Assembly (NCBI RefSeq): GCF_022369515.1
Contig: NZ_CP059724.1
Span: forward strand, 5,332,001-5,396,000
From: Paenibacillus sp. 19GGS1-52
GTDB lineage: Bacteria > Bacillota > Bacilli > Paenibacillales > Paenibacillaceae
Length of the DNA stretch: 64,000 bases
Direction: 5' to 3'
Program-made: the position numbers and the translations under genes
Notes under the pieces: model-generated
Seen by the model: only the letters and a program-made list of their open reading frames with translations
Database searches by the model: none
Told to the model about the DNA's origin: nothing
In this document: in pieces, positions 35,550-44,515 of the stretch
Numbering within the stretch: position 1 is the stretch's first letter
How the letters are laid out: every line of letters starts with the position of its first letter

Positions 35550-36257
35550 TCAACATCTTACATGCTTGCGTTTAAAACCAACCCGCCCTTTGTCGACTGC
35601 CTTTTGAATATTTTCATAAGCATGAAGAAATTTGCTTTTCCCCTTATCCTCATTGATTTCTACCGGGCCTAGCGTCCTTGCGGTCTCACACGCCTTATCA
35701 TGAAGAGGCCGATAGGATACCGCAACTGTGTATAAAAAGTTGTTCATTGCGTATTTGGTCCGTTCTGGAGCAAATGAAATCGTATTTTTTACGATCTCAA
35801 GCATACCGGCAATTTTACTTTCAGCAAATTCTTCATCTGGCCGGCTGCCAAGCAGCCAGCAGTAACAACTCCAACCCGCTGACATCCTCAGCTCTTCACC
35901 GCTTGCGATCCATTTATCGGCAACTTCTTGGGCAATATCCGCTTCTGCCAAGGTTACTGCAACTACATAATCGGACAGCATAAAAAAATAAGCCGCATCC
36001 ATCCATCTTTCATAATCCGCTTCCGTCATGGCATTGGGGTCGGCAATGATGCCGGCGAAATACATAGCGTCGTAGTTCCCTGTCGCGTAAAGCTGCTCAG
36101 CCAGTGGCTGATTTATTTTGGTTTTCTTGAAGATAGGCTTCATTGCGCCAGTAGCCACGCCAAAAAGCGGTTCCTGCGCGCCATTTGAGCTGTATATTTT
36201 CTTGGTTCGTTCCTTGCCGAGTGCTTCAAGCTCCTGCATAACCATCTCTACATTCAT
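35550..36257 (-). CDS. DNA alkylation repair protein, AlkD-like HEAT-repeat family (235 aa)
   Basis: All-helical protein with the AlkD-family layout: GVATGAMKPIFKK near the N-terminus (about residue 32), YFAGIIADP and WMDAAYFFMLSDYV in the middle, and NFLYTVAVSYRPLHDKA near the end. AlkD-type glycosylases excise positively charged alkylated bases; this divergent subgroup may have another DNA- or protein-binding role. AAAGGGAG lies upstream of ATG. No neighbouring repair gene is seen except the DinG-type helicase about 1 kb away on the other strand. Confidence 0.8.
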   Translation of the reverse strand: MNVEMVMQELEALGKERTKKIYSSNGAQEPLFGVATGAMKPIFKKTKINQPLAEQLYATGNYDAMYFAGIIADPNAMTEADYERWMDAAYFFMLSDYVVAVTLAEADIAQEVADKWIASGEELRMSAGWSCYCWLLGSRPDEEFAESKIAGMLEIVKNTISFAPERTKYAMNNFLYTVAVSYRPLHDKACETARTLGPVEINEDKGKSKFLHAYENIQKAVDKGRVGFKRKHVRC

Positions 36258-36553
36258 TATTTAACACTCCCTTTTTCAAAGTACTCTTCTCAAGTTATCT
36301 TAGGTAGTACTGAATAAAGAAAGTGTACTGTATGGGATTCCCTGTCGCAAGCTGAGTGTCCCTTCGGACTGCCTGAATTCTATAAATAGCATAACAATAA
36401 ATTGGTGACATCAGTAATATTGTCAGAAACAATAGGCAACGCAAATAGAAATCCTCGTCAAGAGATTATAAATGTATTAAAAATTCCATTTTAGGGATTC
36501 TCATGCATAACCGGAATTCCGGAAGAATGTAGCTTCGAATACTCTGAGTGATC
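36258..36553. other. Non-coding stretch, no feature recognised
   Basis: About 300 bases between the M50 protease and the AlkD-like gene. I see no open frame with coding character and no clear terminator or repeat. Confidence 0.5.
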
Positions 36554-37048
36554 CTATCTTTTTCCCAAAGCCTCAAGAATTCGATACCCATCAGATGAGC
36601 GACCAGCATAAGGACCTGCTGAATATACCGTCGGAACTAATGTTACGCAAAGGTTGATGAAGTTGAACACAGCGGCTGCAAAAACTAAATTTCCGAAGAA
36701 TGGTCTCAATTGAAAAGAGAGATACACAACTAGCATTGCAACAGCCAAGAAAAGTGAAACGAGTGGTCCTCCCAGTGAGATGCCAATAATTTGATTTCTT
36801 AAAAGAATTTCTCCATCATCTTTAGTAGACATACTACCGAACAATCCCCATGTTAAGTGAATTTTCAAGCGTCCTAGGCTCAATATTTCTCTTTTGCTTT
36901 GTTTATCAGAACCCATATAAACAAGCACAACCTTCTTGGTTAAACATAAGGCAGCGAAGGCATGGCCCATCTCATGAAGAAACACAGATATAGGCACCAC
37001 AATTATATAGAAAACAAGCATATTTATAATGGAAAACACTGCTACCAC
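36554..37048 (-). CDS. M50-family membrane metalloprotease-like protein (164 aa)
   Basis: Four hydrophobic segments with the zinc motif HEMGHA in the first region (about residues 24-29), as in site-2-protease/SpoIVFB-like intramembrane proteases. The second motif region reads NFINLCVTLVPT, matching the N-x2-L/P segment without an obvious Asp ligand. Length is short for the family. The start is GTG at 37048, or GTG at 37039, which is better spaced from GGAG. The substrate is unknown. Confidence 0.75.
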   Translation of the reverse strand: MVAVFSIINMLVFYIIVVPISVFLHEMGHAFAALCLTKKVVLVYMGSDKQSKREILSLGRLKIHLTWGLFGSMSTKDDGEILLRNQIIGISLGGPLVSLFLAVAMLVVYLSFQLRPFFGNLVFAAAVFNFINLCVTLVPTVYSAGPYAGRSSDGYRILEALGKR

Positions 37049-37341
37049 ATCTCCATGAGAACGAATTATCCCCCTGTCATTTCTACATTTAAAGGGTATG
37101 TCTTTTAAATTCTATGATTTGGAAACAAATTCCTTTAATTCAATCCATTTAGTAACGTTAATTTTAATTAGAGACCAGAATTAATCAATTAGAATTTTGT
37201 TGTCATGCCTTTTTTATAAACTTCAGATAAGACTTGGCCTAAAAAAATCATTAAGGCATTATATTATGTTCTGTCACTTGACTGTTAGGGCAGCATCGAA
37301 GATAATTACAACCTTACTAAAAACTGTATCAGGCAGATTTT
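37049..37341. other. Non-coding stretch upstream of the helicase
   Basis: AT-rich DNA between the divergent M50 and helicase genes. It should hold both promoters, but I cannot single out a convincing one, and I see no other gene. Confidence 0.5.
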
Positions 37342-37358
37342 GAAAAGGGGCGGTCGTC

Positions 37359-39377
37359 ATTAGCTGGTTAAGTGATCTCTATAAATTACAGCAGCGGGAG
37401 CTAAAAAAGGACATCGAGCCCTCTTTAGTCAATGCCATCTTCCGCGGTTATGATAGATTTCCGAGGATTGGTCTTAAAGAGCGGCTCGGCCAGCAGGATA
37501 TGTCTCTGGATATCGCTGAGGCTTATATCCATGGCCGTAACGCGATGATTGAAGCTGGAGTTGGCATCGGCAAGTCCTTTGCCTACCTCATTCCCAGCCT
37601 AATTATTAACCAGATCTCACAGCGGCCGGTCATTATTGCAACATCCTCCATCCAACTTTCAGAACAGATACATAAAGATCTGAGATTCATCGGAAGCCGG
37701 CTCGGATTTACAACCGTTCGCACCGTAGTCGGAAAAGGCATGGGGCAGTATGCTTGCCGGTATAGGGCAGCCGAACTGCTCAAGCCTGAGGATTCAAGCT
37801 CCGCTCTGTCCACGCTTGTCGAGCGTATTTTGAATTACGAGATTGATGAAAGAGCCGATATTAAGGGCGGAATTAGTGATGCTGTGTGGTCCAATGTTTG
37901 TGTGAATGATTGTAAATTCGAGCAATGCCACTATAAAAGCACATGTACGTTCTACGAGATGAGAGCGAAAATGAATGCCAACGCCAGTGACATGGACTTC
38001 ATCATCGTAAACCAGGACCTGCTCATCCGTGATCTGATTAAGAAAAAAGAAGGAACAAAAGGGTTAATTACGGAATTGCCGTCTCTGATCGTAATTGATG
38101 AAGCGCATAATCTGGAAGCAAAGGTTAGAGATGCAAGAACGCTCGAATTCACTTCCCGGGGAACCTGCCGTATTCTGGATGACGCCTTACAGATTCTCTT
38201 CAAGCAATCCGCAGATAAGGATCTTATTCCGCAATTCAAATTATTAAAAAGATGCATCGGCCATATTTTCAAACAGGTAGAGGCGGATTTGCTGTATACA
38301 GCCAAGCAGGACAATGACCGGATAAAAGTATCGGAGATCACAGGAGTTCCGTTAACACGGGGAGCGTTGTACTTGAAAGAGTTCAGTCTCAGCCTCTCCG
38401 TCTTAACTTCCCGGCGTGAGCGGGAGATCGACAATTCTTTTGAAGCGATAAACGGACTAATAGTCCTCTTTGATGTGCTTGCCGGAGTGGAGGACAGCTA
38501 TCTGATCTGGGCAAGCACTACCCAGGGGGAGAGCACCGTTAGTATCTGTCCCAAAGGCATAAGTCAGTTTCTGAAATACACCTTATTTAACGGAAAGACA
38601 TCTGTTATCTTAACGTCAGCAACCCTATGCCAAGGCGGAGAAACACTGGAGGAACAATACGCTTATCTGACGCACTCCCTTGGTTACAGGGGAGATTATA
38701 TGGAACGTCAGGCTTCACCGTTTGATTATGACAACCACACCATGCTGTATATTGCCAAGGACATCCCCTACTATAACCATAAGAACCGGGAAGCTTATCT
38801 TGAAGCGGCCTACAAGGAAATGCTGAGGCTATGCAATTTAACAGACGGGCGGACACTGGTCCTATTCTCAGCTAAGGAGGATATGAAGTATGTTCATGCG
38901 AAGTTAAACTCCGAGAAGCTTGCATGGGCGCTGCATGTTCAAAGAGAAGGCTCGTCCCAAGACGGGGTGATCGCTGAATTCCGGGGCAGTAAAGGCGTCC
39001 TTCTGAGTACGGGTGTATTCTGGGAAGGTGTGAATATCGAAGGTTCCGATTTGTCGCAATTAATCATTTTCCGTCTGCCTTTCCCTGTCCCTACCGATCC
39101 TGTCTATGAATATAAGGCATCTTTGGCAGAGAATCCCTTGAAAGAGGTTTTTGTACCGGACATGCTGCTTCGGTTAAGACAAGGAACCGGGCGTCTGATC
39201 CGCAGTGAAACGGACCTTGGTGTACTCAGCATACTCGATTCCCGTCTGTCCGCTGCAGCCCGCAAGGATTACCGGGATAAGGTACTGGAAGCTTTACCCT
39301 TTAAAAAGGTTACCGAGAATTTCAGGGTGCTGGAGAAGTTTGTACATGAAAAAGGGATAAAAGGTAGGGGCAAGTAG
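37359..39377 (+). CDS. DinG-family ATP-dependent DNA helicase with Fe-S-type cysteines (about 672 aa)
   Basis: Superfamily 2 helicase of the XPD/DinG type. Walker A-like EAGVGIGKS, the DEAH box VIDEAHNL and motif VI RQGTGRLIRSE are all present, and four Cys between about CVNDC and STC suit a 4Fe-4S cluster. The first in-frame ATG (37500) would cut off the Q-motif region ERLGQQ that precedes MSLDIAEAY, and the frame is open back to 37344. No ATG, GTG or TTG lies in that stretch; ATT at 37359, eight bases after AAAAGGGG, is the best start I can see. A hairpin follows the stop. Likely role: unwinding during repair or R-loop removal. Confidence 0.82.
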   Translation: MSWLSDLYKLQQRELKKDIEPSLVNAIFRGYDRFPRIGLKERLGQQDMSLDIAEAYIHGRNAMIEAGVGIGKSFAYLIPSLIINQISQRPVIIATSSIQLSEQIHKDLRFIGSRLGFTTVRTVVGKGMGQYACRYRAAELLKPEDSSSALSTLVERILNYEIDERADIKGGISDAVWSNVCVNDCKFEQCHYKSTCTFYEMRAKMNANASDMDFIIVNQDLLIRDLIKKKEGTKGLITELPSLIVIDEAHNLEAKVRDARTLEFTSRGTCRILDDALQILFKQSADKDLIPQFKLLKRCIGHIFKQVEADLLYTAKQDNDRIKVSEITGVPLTRGALYLKEFSLSLSVLTSRREREIDNSFEAINGLIVLFDVLAGVEDSYLIWASTTQGESTVSICPKGISQFLKYTLFNGKTSVILTSATLCQGGETLEEQYAYLTHSLGYRGDYMERQASPFDYDNHTMLYIAKDIPYYNHKNREAYLEAAYKEMLRLCNLTDGRTLVLFSAKEDMKYVHAKLNSEKLAWALHVQREGSSQDGVIAEFRGSKGVLLSTGVFWEGVNIEGSDLSQLIIFRLPFPVPTDPVYEYKASLAENPLKEVFVPDMLLRLRQGTGRLIRSETDLGVLSILDSRLSAAARKDYRDKVLEALPFKKVTENFRVLEKFVHEKGIKGRGK

Positions 39378-39379
39378 AA

Positions 39380-39420
39380 ACAGCCGTGCCGTCCTCAAAG
39401 GGACGGTTACAGTTTCTCTT
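39380..39420 (+). terminator. Terminator after the helicase gene
   Basis: AGAAAC and GTTTCT enclose an inner CCGTCC/GGGACGG stem, followed by TCTTT. It directly follows the helicase stop. Confidence 0.7.
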
Positions 39421-39490
39421 TACCCTCTAATTTCCCTCAATTAGCTTTGCGCGAATTGCTGATGGTGTAGATATTTTTTCAGGCACATTA

Positions 39491-40750
39491 TTAGAAATCC
39501 AATTCTTCATTTACTTTTCCCCTAATTGATCTTTTTTCTAAATACAAAAGTGACAACATACATACAGAATAGATAAGACTGAAGGCTGAAATTATAAACC
39601 AAACATTCTCAATATCTATCTTATTTATAAAAATCCCCGTCAAATATGGACTTAAGGTGTATCCAAGACATCCTACAAAGAGCAGTAAGCCATTAAATCT
39701 ACCTTGATGAGTATCAGGTACACGCGAAGCTATATATAGATTAATATTGGTTTGAATTAATATTTCTCCAACGGTCCAAAGAATTGTAGATAGCGCGACT
39801 ATTATAAAATTAGTAGAATAGTCAAGCAATCCTAATATACCAAAGCCTAGTCCATAGAATATAGCACCTATAGCTATGGAATTTATAGCAGTTATTTTTT
39901 TTGTAATTGATAAGATGAAAGTAGTTAATATAATGACACATATAGCATTGATAGTCATAACAGTCCCATAATAGGCTGCTCCATTTTCACCAAAAGAACT
40001 ATTCATTTGAATAGGGATACTGAATGATGCTTGCATATAAATGAAGTAGTTGAGAAATGATATGATAATGAAATACGCAACCAAAGGCCTTTTCAATATT
40101 ATTGTTAATAATGATGAGTTATGCTGGGTATTTTGATTGTTCACACTCTCATTTTTATCTTTTACAAATACTTTGTCATCCACTACTTTAACTAAGCTAA
40201 TGATTATAATCGTTGAGAGTAAAAAGACGATACTAATACTTGCGAATACAATATTTATGTAATTTTTCATAAAAAAACCAGCTGCGAGAGGTCCAACCGC
40301 TATGCCTATATTTGCTCCTAAATACATCAAAGAAAATGCAGATTTCCTTTCTTTCTCTCCCGTAGATAGTTTAATTAATAAAGAATTATAGGCGGGACGA
40401 GTAACACTAATGGAAAACATAACTATTATTAAAATATAGGCTACTGCTATTGTTCCTGACCAAATAATGCAACTCATTATTAAGATAGACGATAGAAATT
40501 GTCCACCAACTATAATTGTTTTTTTACCCATTATGTCACTAAGATATCCCCCTAATAACACACCTGGACCGCTTATCAAGGCTGCTAGTGATACAAATAT
40601 TCCCGCAGATACTGCACTCATACCTAATTGTAAAGTTAGATATAAAGTAATCAAAGAAAATACAAAGTCTCCAATACTATTAATGGTACGCGCTAAGCAG
40701 AGGAAATAAATTTCTTTTGTGAGTCCCGCATAAGTTTTAACTAAATTCAA
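39491..40750 (-). CDS. MFS exporter of the ATP-grasp/BacA-like cluster (419 aa)
   Basis: A major-facilitator permease with about twelve hydrophobic segments and the loop 2-3 motif GGYLSDIMGKKTIIV (G-x3-D-x2-G-K-K). It resembles drug and self-resistance exporters. Its start overlaps the stop of the ATP-grasp gene by four bases (ATGA), so both are translated together. In bacilysin clusters a similar exporter (BacE) gives self-protection; by analogy this one may export the ligase product (inference). Confidence 0.85.
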   Translation of the reverse strand: MNLVKTYAGLTKEIYFLCLARTINSIGDFVFSLITLYLTLQLGMSAVSAGIFVSLAALISGPGVLLGGYLSDIMGKKTIIVGGQFLSSILIMSCIIWSGTIAVAYILIIVMFSISVTRPAYNSLLIKLSTGEKERKSAFSLMYLGANIGIAVGPLAAGFFMKNYINIVFASISIVFLLSTIIIISLVKVVDDKVFVKDKNESVNNQNTQHNSSLLTIILKRPLVAYFIIISFLNYFIYMQASFSIPIQMNSSFGENGAAYYGTVMTINAICVIILTTFILSITKKITAINSIAIGAIFYGLGFGILGLLDYSTNFIIVALSTILWTVGEILIQTNINLYIASRVPDTHQGRFNGLLLFVGCLGYTLSPYLTGIFINKIDIENVWFIISAFSLIYSVCMLSLLYLEKRSIRGKVNEELDF

Positions 40751-41991
40751 CGAATCCCCTCCTCTGCCTTAACTTGAATATAAAATCGATCATACATATC
40801 TAAAAGAGTATTACTTAGATCTTCGAAAGTATCTCCTTCAACAATTGCAAAGCCTGACCTAGTCATAGTATCTTTAACATCTCCTACTTTCTGTCCAACT
40901 TGATAGGAAACATTAAAATCAATTAGACCTTTTATATCTTTAAAATCTTGTATTCCAGATATTTTTTCAATGATGCCTGCACGTGTAGGAAAACATATCA
41001 TACCAGTGTAATTATTATCTGTCTGACATCTGTTAAATTCAAACACGCCTAATTCTAAATCACTGACGGCTGCAAAAAAATCAACTCCATGAGTATTTTT
41101 TATACATGGAGGCATTACCTGTGCCCCGCCAATTCTTGCACCAATTTCACCAAATACAACTTCTCCTTCAGGAGTTAGAAATAGTTCTGCATGTGTTACA
41201 GAATTATTAATACCTAGAGCAGAAATAACTTCTTTATTCACCTCTTTTATACGATCAATATATTCAATATTAGAACCTTCAGGTATGGTTATGCTTGCAG
41301 GTGGCTTATGACTTGTAGCAATTTCTAAGCAATTATACAAATACTGAGATACTGAGGAAAAAACCACGTTCCCCTTTGATACAAGAGAATCACAATGAAA
41401 CTCTTTTCCATTTATAAACTCCTCAAGCAAATCCTTCTGATGTTCTTTTCTTGTATTCTCCAAGTAAGAATTCAACTCGTTTATACTAGAAATTTTAAAA
41501 GTATTAATAGTCCCAAAGCCACTTAATGGTTTTACAATTATAGGAAAACCATTCACCTCAACAAATTCCATATAATCACTAACCGACAAAGCGATTGCAG
41601 TAACAGATGTTCTAATACCTCGTTGATGCAGCATTTGTTTCATAATCCATTTATTTCGCACAGCTTCCGCTTGATTTCTTTGTAAACCTGGAATACCAAA
41701 AGTTGAGCGAATTTCTCCTCCTATTTCAATAGCATTTTCACCTGGAGTTAATAGAGCCACAATTTTATGATCCATTCTAATTTGTGCAATATGTTCTTTA
41801 ATACTGTCTAGAGATTCTAAATAATCTATATATCTTATTTCATCAAAAAACTCACTGAGCACATGTTCATTTTGAAGATTATTTCGTTCAATAATCAGTA
41901 TTTTTTTGTAATCAACAAATTTCTTTAATGGTTTAATAAAATTCAAAACAAACGGCAACCTAAAATCTGATATGTATACTATTGATTTCAT
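40747..41991 (-). CDS. ATP-grasp carboxylate-amine ligase (414 aa)
   Basis: ATP-grasp enzyme with an N-terminal Rossmann-like domain, the nucleotide-binding segment GFPIIVKPLSGFGT (about residue 150), LLEEFINGKEFHCDS, and the metal-binding end GEIGARIGGAQ (about residue 285; Glu and Arg). Such ligases activate a carboxylate as acyl-phosphate and join it to an amine; BacD-type members make dipeptides. ATG at 41991 has GGGGAGG upstream; the longer frame to 42030 lacks support. It forms an operon with the MFS exporter, divergent from the BacA-like/DUF2000 pair. The substrates are not known. Confidence 0.85.
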   Translation of the reverse strand: MKSIVYISDFRLPFVLNFIKPLKKFVDYKKILIIERNNLQNEHVLSEFFDEIRYIDYLESLDSIKEHIAQIRMDHKIVALLTPGENAIEIGGEIRSTFGIPGLQRNQAEAVRNKWIMKQMLHQRGIRTSVTAIALSVSDYMEFVEVNGFPIIVKPLSGFGTINTFKISSINELNSYLENTRKEHQKDLLEEFINGKEFHCDSLVSKGNVVFSSVSQYLYNCLEIATSHKPPASITIPEGSNIEYIDRIKEVNKEVISALGINNSVTHAELFLTPEGEVVFGEIGARIGGAQVMPPCIKNTHGVDFFAAVSDLELGVFEFNRCQTDNNYTGMICFPTRAGIIEKISGIQDFKDIKGLIDFNVSYQVGQKVGDVKDTMTRSGFAIVEGDTFEDLSNTLLDMYDRFYIQVKAEEGIR

Positions 41992-42129
41992 AAATCCTCC
42001 CCATAAGTATAAAATTGGATAATTATTCATTGTATAACATTATATCTCACGTTTTTTTCGTTTTCAACGATTTGTTTTTTATATTAAATTTTAACTTAGA
42101 TATATAAAATTTATTATATAAGTAATTAT

Positions 42130-42158
42130 TTGACATTTACTTTATTTGATAATATCAT
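42130..42158 (+). promoter_or_regulatory. Sigma-A-type promoter for the BacA-like operon
   Basis: TTGACA, a 17-base spacer and TATCAT form a good vegetative promoter about 37 bases before the TTG start. The inverted repeat TGATAAT-N6-ATTATCA (42147-42166) overlaps the -10, so a repressor could block it. Confidence 0.65.
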
Positions 42159-42194
42159 CATTATCATATACATTAATAGGGAGGATATGGAAAT

Positions 42195-42752
42195 TTGGAG
42201 ACTATAAAAAGTAGATATGCTATTTTAGGTACACTAGGAGACAATGAAGGATTCTTAACATGCAGTATGCATATAGCCAAAAATCTGAATAACGCTGATA
42301 CTATCGTTCCCTACCCTCTTTTTGAAGAGGCTGCCAAAGATTTAAAATCCGAAAGAATTTCTTGTTTATTAGTTCCCGGTGCATATCCTAAAATTAATAG
42401 TTTTATAATGGATTCCGAATTAGAGGTATCTGAAAGTTTTGTTAAGAAAATCCCTGCTTTAGTTCTAAGCGGTTTTGGGGGGAAATGTCCCGAAAATATT
42501 GATATTATATTTCATCATCCTGCTACTACATATTTACTATCAGAAATTACAACTAGCTATAAAGAAAATATTGCTGTATCCTCCAATCCTGAAGGTTGCA
42601 GAATGGTAATTAAAAACATAAATCGTTCCATAACGATTACCAACCAGCTTTGTGCTGACCATTATGGGCTTACAACTTACAAAGTTCTGCGAAAAGGCAT
42701 AAACATGCCATGGGTATGTTTTATCAAAAGACTCAAGGAGAGAGAGCTGTAA
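42195..42752 (+). CDS. BacA / prephenate-dehydratase-like protein (185 aa)
   Basis: The sequence follows the prephenate-dehydratase catalytic fold: ILGTLGDNEGFLTCSMHIA (compare GPEGTFS-type start), CLLVPGAYPKINSF, HHPATTYLL, and ITNQLCADHYGLTTYKVL. It looks nearer to bacilysin BacA (prephenate decarboxylase: VPHAYDGIKHF, SHPSP, TNELARQKYGLT) than to PheA, and the Thr-Arg-Phe motif of PheA is absent. The start is TTG at 42195 behind GGGAGGA. The next gene starts two bases after its stop. Role inferred: supplying a modified cyclohexadienyl or arogenate-type building block to the ATP-grasp ligase, or a related decarboxylation. Confidence 0.6.
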   Translation: METIKSRYAILGTLGDNEGFLTCSMHIAKNLNNADTIVPYPLFEEAAKDLKSERISCLLVPGAYPKINSFIMDSELEVSESFVKKIPALVLSGFGGKCPENIDIIFHHPATTYLLSEITTSYKENIAVSSNPEGCRMVIKNINRSITITNQLCADHYGLTTYKVLRKGINMPWVCFIKRLKEREL

Positions 42753-42753
42753 T

Positions 42754-43164
42754 ATGAAGAGAATAGCCATTATCTTAGAAAAAAATCTTGAAATAGGTGC
42801 TGCATCAAATGTGGCTGCCTTATTAATGGGGCAGGCATCCCTTAAGGATCCAAATTTATATTCTGAAGTACCTGTTCTTGATAAAAATAACGTGCAACAT
42901 GCCGGCATCAAATTTAGCACAGTAATTCTAAAAGCTGGGGAGAATCAACTTCTCAATTTAATTAAATTAATATCAGAGGATATACCTAACTTGAATAGTG
43001 TTGTGTTTTCACAAACGGGTCAATTCTTAAATAATGCTTATGATCAATATTCTTTAGAGATATCTATAAAAGAAACTGAAGAAACAAAAGTTGTTGGAGT
43101 TATTGTTTGGGGAGAAGACGAGTTAGTTCGAGCGACTACTAAGAAGTATAGTGTCCTAAAATAA
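42754..43164 (+). CDS. DUF2000-family protein (136 aa)
   Basis: Matches the DUF2000 pattern: a start like KRIAIILEKNLEIGAASNVAALLMG, a central strand/helix with ILKAGENQL, and a C-terminal VVGVIVWGEDELVRATTKKY. The family has a peptidyl-tRNA-hydrolase-II-like fold and no established reaction. It is cytoplasmic and translated together with the BacA-like gene (two bases apart, AAGGAGAG upstream). Its presence in this biosynthetic unit suggests an enzymatic or product-handling step. Confidence 0.75.
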   Translation: MKRIAIILEKNLEIGAASNVAALLMGQASLKDPNLYSEVPVLDKNNVQHAGIKFSTVILKAGENQLLNLIKLISEDIPNLNSVVFSQTGQFLNNAYDQYSLEISIKETEETKVVGVIVWGEDELVRATTKKYSVLK

Positions 43165-43409
43165 AATCCGATTATATTGTGAAGAAATCTGTCTACGCTA
43201 AAGGGACACCGGTGACAGAAGCTTTGACTCGCTCTCCTGCTCTTGACGTTTTCACGTAGATTTTCAGCCGTCCGCGTAATGGACGATGCGACGTGCCTCT
43301 GGCACGTTGAACAGCAAAAAGCAACTCATCCGCAGATAAGTCACTTTTTAATGTTGTATGGCTTGAGATCAACTTCTTTACGATGCGATGTCAAAAAAGA
43401 GGATGATCC
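43165..43409. other. Intergenic region with a terminator-like hairpin
   Basis: No gene is supported. AAAAAGCAACTCATC...GATAAGTCACTTTTT (43315-43352) is an imperfect hairpin closely similar to the terminator of the sigK fragment at 58713-58745. Nearby ACGATGCGATGTCAAAAAA (43382-43400) matches the sigK/cassette junction at 17 of 19 positions. This may be a trace of the same mobile unit. Confidence 0.4.
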
Positions 43410-44459
43410 TTATTCATTCCCCATCGTACTGATATCGATTACAAACCGATAACGGACATCTGAAGCGAGTACACGTTCCCAGGCTTCATCAATCCGGTCG
43501 GCAGAAATTACCTCGATCTCAGATGCAATATTGTGTTCAGCGCAGAAATCAAGCATTTCCTGCGTTTCACGGATTCCGCCAATCATTGACCCAGCAAATG
43601 AGCGGCGGTGACCGATCAGCGAGAATACGTTAACTGCCAATGGTTCAGCGGGTGCACCGACATTGACTAAGGTACCATCCAGCGCCAGGAGCGAAAGATA
43701 GGCATCAATATTAATCTGTGCGCTTACTGTATTTATGATCAAGTCAAATGAACCGGCAAGCTGCTTAAATGTCTCCAGATCGCTAGTCGCATAATAATGG
43801 TCCGCACCTAATTGCAAACCGTCTTCCTTCTTCTTCAGTGACTGTGATAGAACAGTAACCTCAGCCCCCATGGCATGAGCGATCTTCACAGCCATGTGTC
43901 CAAGTCCTCCAAGACCTACCACAGCTACTTTTTTGCCTGGAGCGGCTCCCCAATGGCGCAGCGGTGAATAGGTTGTGATGCCAGCACACAAAAGTGGTGC
44001 AGCGGCGTCAAGCGGAATCGCATCAGGAATTCGGACCACGAAGTTTTCTGTTACAACGATGTGGGTGGAATACCCACCTTGCGTATATTTCCCATATCGG
44101 TCGATAGCTCCATAAGTGCCCGTATTTCCATTTAGGCAATACTGCTCCTCGCCTTTATGGCAATTACTGCACTCTCCACAGGAGTCAACCATACAACCTA
44201 CCCCTACCCGGTCACCAATGGAATACTTTGTGACTTCGGAACCGACCTGGCTAACAATTCCGGCGATCTCATGCCCTGGAACGAGTGGATAGTTGACCGG
44301 CCCCCACTCCCCGCGGGCGGTATGAATATCCGAGTGGCAAATCCCAGCGTATTTAATCTCAATAAGAACATCGTGCGGCTGAAGATTACGGCGCTCAATG
44401 GTGGTTAGCTTGAACGGACCTTCCTGACTGAATGTAGCGCGTGCATTAACTTTTATCAT
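43410..44459 (-). CDS. Zinc-dependent alcohol dehydrogenase, AdhA/YahK type (349 aa)
   Basis: Medium-chain dehydrogenase. Catalytic zinc ligands lie in GICHSDIH and GHEIAG; the structural zinc site is CGECSNCHKGEEQYC (about residues 94-108). The NADP-binding motif is VGLGGLGHMAVKIA (about 180). It belongs to the cinnamyl-alcohol-dehydrogenase-like group that reduces reactive aldehydes. A MerR-type regulator is divergent, and a 19-base-spaced promoter with a central palindrome lies between them, as in Bacillus adhA/adhR. Role inferred: aldehyde detoxification. Confidence 0.92.
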   Translation of the reverse strand: MIKVNARATFSQEGPFKLTTIERRNLQPHDVLIEIKYAGICHSDIHTARGEWGPVNYPLVPGHEIAGIVSQVGSEVTKYSIGDRVGVGCMVDSCGECSNCHKGEEQYCLNGNTGTYGAIDRYGKYTQGGYSTHIVVTENFVVRIPDAIPLDAAAPLLCAGITTYSPLRHWGAAPGKKVAVVGLGGLGHMAVKIAHAMGAEVTVLSQSLKKKEDGLQLGADHYYATSDLETFKQLAGSFDLIINTVSAQINIDAYLSLLALDGTLVNVGAPAEPLAVNVFSLIGHRRSFAGSMIGGIRETQEMLDFCAEHNIASEIEVISADRIDEAWERVLASDVRYRFVIDISTMGNE

Positions 44460-44515
44460 AGTGTAACCTCTCTTCTAGTAATATTAATATCTGTAGTACA
44501 TACTTTACAAAACAT

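Noticed and set aside
43243..43452. Short plus-strand frame starting MTFSRRFSAV
   Set aside because: Crosses a terminator-like hairpin and the dehydrogenase 3' end; no ribosome site or homology seen.
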